Source: an uncultured Porphyromonadaceae bacterium | GTDB taxonomy: Bacteria > Bacteroidota > Bacteroidia > Bacteroidales > Muribaculaceae | Reading direction: 5' to 3' | Length of the DNA stretch: 64,000 bases | Assembly: GCA_946187345.1 (NCBI GenBank) | Contig: CAMHQD010000004.1 | Span: forward strand, 1-64,000 | Shown: positions 59,849-64,000 of the stretch, piece by piece | How the letters are laid out: each line of letters opens with the position of its first letter | Position numbering within the stretch: position 1 is the first letter of the stretch | Notes under the pieces: generated by a model | What the model was told of the DNA's origin: nothing | Seen by the model: only the letters and a program-made list of their open reading frames with translations | Database searches by the model: none | Program-made: the position numbers and the translations under genes

Positions 59849-60772
59849 ATGAACACCTCTCAACCGATGCCTTACCACACCCCGGCACTGCCCGAGGCTG
59901 TTGTCGCCGGCCTTGACATCAAGCCCGACGGAACATATGTTGACGTCACTTTTGGTGGCGGAGGCCATTCGCGGCTCATACTCGAGCGATTGGGGCCGCA
60001 AGGACGGTTGTTCGGGATGGACCAGGACCTTGACGCGCGCGACAACGCCCTCGACGACCCTCGCTTCATATTTGTGCATGGCAACTTTGCCTACGTTGCC
60101 AACTTCATGCGTTATTACGATGCGGAGCACGTGGACGGACTACTGGCCGACCTGGGTGTGTCGTTCCACCACTTTGACGACGCGGAGCGCGGTTTCTCGT
60201 TTCGCGCCGACGGGCCGCTGGACATGCGCATGAACCGGCGGGCGCCGCTCACGGCGGCCGCACTGCTGGCCACAGTCACCGAGGAGCGGCTATCCGACAT
60301 CCTCTACCTCTATGGAGAACTGCGGCAGGCCCGGCGCATCGCGGCCGCCATCGTCCGTGCCCGCCAGCAGTCGCCCATCGACACCACCGGCCGGCTGCTC
60401 GAAATTGTCAGGCCGCTCGTCAAACCCGCCGCAGAGAAGAAAGAGTTGGCGCAAGTGTTCCAGGCACTGCGCATCGAGGTCAACGGCGAGATTGATGTCC
60501 TCAAGCGGTTTCTCGAAGCCTCGGTAGGCCTGCTCAAACCCGGCGGACGGTTGTGCGTCATCACCTACCACTCGCTTGAAGACCGGTTGGTGAAAAACTT
60601 TATCCGCACCGGCAACGTCGACGGCAAGGAAGACAAAGACTTCTACGGCCGCCTGCACACGCCGCTGCGCGCCGTCAACAACCGTGTCATCACGCCCGAC
60701 GAGGCCGAGGTCGCCGCCAATCCCCGCGCTCGAAGCGCCAAACTGCGTGTCGCCGAAAGGGTCGAAAGTTGA
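59849..60772 (+). CDS. rsmH: 16S rRNA (cytosine(1402)-N(4))-methyltransferase RsmH (MraW)
   Basis: YHTPALPEAVVAGLDIKPDGTYVDVTFGGGGHSRLIL; DGLLADLGVSFHHFDDAERGFSFRADGPLDMRMNR; LVKNFIRTG. Confidence 0.95.
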   Translation: MNTSQPMPYHTPALPEAVVAGLDIKPDGTYVDVTFGGGGHSRLILERLGPQGRLFGMDQDLDARDNALDDPRFIFVHGNFAYVANFMRYYDAEHVDGLLADLGVSFHHFDDAERGFSFRADGPLDMRMNRRAPLTAAALLATVTEERLSDILYLYGELRQARRIAAAIVRARQQSPIDTTGRLLEIVRPLVKPAAEKKELAQVFQALRIEVNGEIDVLKRFLEASVGLLKPGGRLCVITYHSLEDRLVKNFIRTGNVDGKEDKDFYGRLHTPLRAVNNRVITPDEAEVAANPRARSAKLRVAERVES

Positions 60773-60829
60773 TGGCTGAGAAAAGATATCTATCGCAAAA
60801 AGTCTCGTAAAAAAACATAAAAACAGAAA

Positions 60830-62215
60830 ATGAAAGAATACAAATCAATATATTTTGTTGGGGCCGGCGGCATTGGCATGGCGGCTCTCGAAAGATACTT
60901 CCTCTCGCGAGGAATGAGAATCGCCGGATATGACCGCACGCCCAGCGAGTTGACAGCCGCTTTGCAGGCCGAGGGCGTCCACATTGTCTTTGACGAGGAC
61001 CCGTCGCTGATACCCGACTGGTGCCGCGACCCACGCGAGACGCTGGTGGTGTACACACCGGCCGTGCCGGCCGACCACAAGGGGTTGTGTTGGTTCCGCG
61101 ACAACGGCTTTGAAGTCGTCAAGCGGGCCCGTGTGCTCGGGTTGGTCACCGAGGGGACGCGCGCCTTGTGTTTTGCCGGCACCCACGGCAAGACGACCAC
61201 CAGCAGTATGGCGGCCCACATCCTGCACGACAGCGGCATTGGTTGCAACGCTTTTCTGGGAGGTGTGCTGCGCAACTACGGCACCAACTTCCTGCTGAGC
61301 GACACGAGCGACCTGAGCGTGGTGGAGGCCGACGAGTTTGACCGCTCGTTCCATCAACTCTCCCCCACCATCGCTGTGGTGACCAGCACCGACCCTGACC
61401 ATTTGGACATCTACGGCACGGCGGAAGCCTACCGCGAGAGTTTTGCCCACTTCACGAGCCTGATCCGCCCTGGCGGCGCGCTCATCATGCACGAGGGCAT
61501 CGTGCTCGAGCCACGGCTGCAAGAGGGTGTGAGCCTGTACACCTACGGCCGTCTCACAGGCGACTTTCACGCGGCGAACATCGTCAAGGGCGACGGCACC
61601 ATCCGGTTTGACTTCGTTGCTCCGCGGTTCACCGTCAGTGGCGTGGAATTGGGTGTGCCGGTGGACATCAATATCGAGAACGCCGTGGCGGCCATGGCGG
61701 CCTGCACGCTCGCCGGTGCCGACGGCGAGGCGATGGCTCGGGCGATGGCCACGTTCATGGGTGCCAAGCGCCGCTTTGAGTTCCACCTCAAGCAAGCCGG
61801 TCCACACGGCAAGGTGGTCATCGACGACTATGCCCATCACCCGCGGGAAATCGCGGCCAGCATCCGCTCGGTGCGCGACCTCTACCCGGGCCGCAAGGTG
61901 AGCGTCATTTTCCAGCCGCACCTGTACACGCGCACCCGCGACTTCGCGCCGGAATTCGCCGAGGCACTCTCCGCCGCCGACGAGTTGCTGCTCCTCCCCA
62001 TATACCCCGCCCGCGAGTTGCCCATCCCCGGCATCACCAGCGAGATTATTCTCAAGGCGGCAACTTGCGAAAAAAAATCACTTTTTAGCAAGGAAAATTT
62101 GATTAATTCAATTCATTTGCTTAATTTTGACGTTCTTTTGACGTTGGGTGCCGGCGACGTGGTGGATTTGCTGCCGCAAATCTGTGCCGAGGTACTCAAG
62201 CAGGCGAGTGTGTAG
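60830..62215 (+). CDS. murC: UDP-N-acetylmuramate--L-alanine ligase MurC
   Basis: IYFVGAGGIGMAALERYFLSRG; CFAGTHGKTTTSSMAAHIL; VVEADEFDRSFHQLSPTIAVVTSTDPDHLDIYG; VIDDYAHHPREIAASI. Confidence 0.95.
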   Translation: MKEYKSIYFVGAGGIGMAALERYFLSRGMRIAGYDRTPSELTAALQAEGVHIVFDEDPSLIPDWCRDPRETLVVYTPAVPADHKGLCWFRDNGFEVVKRARVLGLVTEGTRALCFAGTHGKTTTSSMAAHILHDSGIGCNAFLGGVLRNYGTNFLLSDTSDLSVVEADEFDRSFHQLSPTIAVVTSTDPDHLDIYGTAEAYRESFAHFTSLIRPGGALIMHEGIVLEPRLQEGVSLYTYGRLTGDFHAANIVKGDGTIRFDFVAPRFTVSGVELGVPVDINIENAVAAMAACTLAGADGEAMARAMATFMGAKRRFEFHLKQAGPHGKVVIDDYAHHPREIAASIRSVRDLYPGRKVSVIFQPHLYTRTRDFAPEFAEALSAADELLLLPIYPARELPIPGITSEIILKAATCEKKSLFSKENLINSIHLLNFDVLLTLGAGDVVDLLPQICAEVLKQASV

Positions 62216-62233
62216 CATTCTGAACTGGGCATT

Positions 62234-63139
62234 ATGAGTTATGCATTAAAGCATATATTGCAGGCACTGATAGTGATTGCGATGGCGGCGGCGCTGGTTG
62301 GCGCGGCCCTTTGGGCGCGCGGCAAGGCCGGCGGCGAGAAGTGCATCGTGGTCGACGTTGTGATTGCCAATGCCGACAGCAGCGCCTTTGTCACGCCTGA
62401 CGGTGTCCGCGCTCAACTCAAGACCATCGGCATCAAGACGGTGGGCCAACTGATGAGCGACATCAACACCGACCGCATCGAGGAGGCATTGGCCGCCGGC
62501 GACTATGTGGAGCAGGCGCAATGCGTCAAGTGCCCTGGCGGCAGGCTGCTGGTGAGCGCCACACAGATTGTGCCGGTGCTGCGCGTGTTTGACGGCGACA
62601 ACTCCTACTATGTGAACCGTGTCGGCAAGCGTGTGCCCGCCACCGCGAGTTACCACGCCGACGTGCCTGTGGTGGAAGGCCACTTCTCCAAATCGTGGCA
62701 GCCCACGCGCCTGCTGCCGCTGGTTGATGCCGTCGAGGCGATGGACGGGCAGTTTGCCTCGATGTACGTTGCCAACGACAGCAACAACGTCTACGTCGTG
62801 CCACGCATCAAGGGTCACGTGGTCAATTTCGGACCGGTGACCGGCATCGACAACAAACTTGCCAAACTGCGCCTGTTCTACAGCGAGGTCATGCCACAGA
62901 AAGGGTGGATGACCTATGACACCATCTCCCTCAAGTGGGACCATCAGGTGGTGGCAACGCGCCGCTCCAAAGCCAAGAAGGTCGAAATCGACTATAGCGA
63001 GGACGACGATGAGCCGATGGCCGATATGCAGACGATGACCGGCAACCCCGACAGCACCGGCACCGCCGGCAAGAAGGCACCCACCGACACCGTCCGGACT
63101 GCCGCCACCAAGACTGACCAAACCAAGAAACAACAATAA
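62234..63139 (+). CDS. ftsQ: Cell division protein FtsQ
   Basis: N-terminal TM; POTRA-like and FtsQ region (QAQCVKCPGGRLLVSATQIVPVLRVFDGDNSYYVNRVGKRVPA); between murC and ftsA. Confidence 0.85.
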   Translation: MSYALKHILQALIVIAMAAALVGAALWARGKAGGEKCIVVDVVIANADSSAFVTPDGVRAQLKTIGIKTVGQLMSDINTDRIEEALAAGDYVEQAQCVKCPGGRLLVSATQIVPVLRVFDGDNSYYVNRVGKRVPATASYHADVPVVEGHFSKSWQPTRLLPLVDAVEAMDGQFASMYVANDSNNVYVVPRIKGHVVNFGPVTGIDNKLAKLRLFYSEVMPQKGWMTYDTISLKWDHQVVATRRSKAKKVEIDYSEDDDEPMADMQTMTGNPDSTGTAGKKAPTDTVRTAATKTDQTKKQQ

Positions 63140-63157
63140 ACAACCCACCTCCATAAC

Positions 63158-64000
63158 ATGAAACAGAACCAATATATCGTCGCCCTCGAACTGGGCAGTT
63201 CCAAGATTGTAGGCGTCGTTGCCGAGAAACTGCCCAACGGACAGGTCACGGTAACCAACGTCTATCAGGAACAGATGAGCAACTGTGTGCACTACGGCAT
63301 CGTGCAGAACATCGAGAACGTCAAGGGTGCCGTCACACGCATTCTCAAGGCTATCGAGACCTTTGTCGACGGCTCTGTCACCAGCGTCTACGTTGGTCTT
63401 GCGGGCCGTTCGCTGCACAATCACCTCGTGGAGGTCGAGCGCAGTGTCGACAGTTCGCGAGCCATCTCTCAAGAGGCAATCAACGGCCTTATCGCCGAGG
63501 CCAAGCGCACCGCCGTGCGCAACCACGAGGTAGTGGGCGCGGTGCCGGTCTCGTTTACCGTGGACGGCATCGAGACGCGCACCCCGGCCGGACAAATGGG
63601 CAACCGCATCAAAGCGCGCATTAACCTGATTGTGGCCAAAAACCGCGTCAAGGGCAACATGGACCACGCCCTGAGTTACGGCGCCGGCAGCAACAAGAGT
63701 TACATCATCACCGCCATCGCAATGGGCAAGCACTTGCTCACAAAAGATGAACTTGAGTTGGGCACACTGCTGGTGGACATCGGCGCCGAGATTACCACAC
63801 TGGCGTTCTACCGCAACTCGGCCCTGCAGTTGCTCACCACGCTGCCCATGGGTGGACACAACATCACCCGCGACATCGCCGTGGGAATGAACGTGGTGGA
63901 GGAAACGGCCGAGAGAATCAAGAAGACCATCAACGGGCCGTTAGACGCCTCCGGCGGCAATAACGAAGTGATTGAAGGTGTCAAGAGCGGCGAGGCGACA
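63158..64000 (+). CDS. ftsA: Cell division protein FtsA (3' end beyond window)
   Basis: Open frame from ATG 63158 to window end: MKQNQYIVALELGSSKIVGVVAEKLPNGQVTV...YVGLAGRSLHNHLVEVERSV...LGTLLVDIGAEITTLAFYRNSALQLLTTLPMGGHNITRDIAVGM. Not in the ORF track because no stop is in the window. Confidence 0.93.
   Translation, partial: MKQNQYIVALELGSSKIVGVVAEKLPNGQVTVTNVYQEQMSNCVHYGIVQNIENVKGAVTRILKAIETFVDGSVTSVYVGLAGRSLHNHLVEVERSVDSSRAISQEAINGLIAEAKRTAVRNHEVVGAVPVSFTVDGIETRTPAGQMGNRIKARINLIVAKNRVKGNMDHALSYGAGSNKSYIITAIAMGKHLLTKDELELGTLLVDIGAEITTLAFYRNSALQLLTTLPMGGHNITRDIAVGMNVVEETAERIKKTINGPLDASGGNNEVIEGVKSGEAT

Overview
The window reads as a high-GC Bacteroidales chromosome segment, probably Muribaculaceae-like (inferred from gene families, not from a search). 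It encodes about 39 plausible proteins. Main blocks: (i) a PUL at 5.4-17.9 kb with a DUF6377/TPR regulator, SusC, SusD, a four-module SusE/F-like protein, a GH27/clan-D-like enzyme and a GH97; (ii) a second, enzyme-free SusC/SusD operon at 34.6-40.9 kb on the minus strand; (iii) two dockerin-bearing surface proteins at 22.5-31.2 kb (a BspA-like LRR protein and an M6 metalloprotease-LRR fusion) with a truncated paralog between them; (iv) housekeeping genes: meaB, cstA, tricorn protease, ppiD-like, aroQ, rbfA, lolC/E-like, CNNM/CBS, YkuD, thioredoxin, U32; (v) an unusually short dcw cluster, rsmH-murC-ftsQ-ftsA. The most unusual signal is the repeat landscape. A RAYT/TnpA_REP-type Y1 transposase (21.1 kb) is bracketed by REP-like palindromes: a 98-bp tandem array upstream and an inverted copy plus a 32-bp tandem array downstream. 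A roughly 115-150 bp hairpin element occurs four times, always in intra-operon spacers of the two PULs and always co-oriented with transcription. GC-rich guest repeats are nested in the loops of AT-rich host hairpins. Several of the same repeat families sit in frame inside coding genes (DUF1573 protein, helicase, LolC/E permease) or supply the C-terminus and stop codon (meaB, CNNM gene). No tRNA, rRNA or CRISPR array was recognised. All calls come from reading the sequence; no database search was run.
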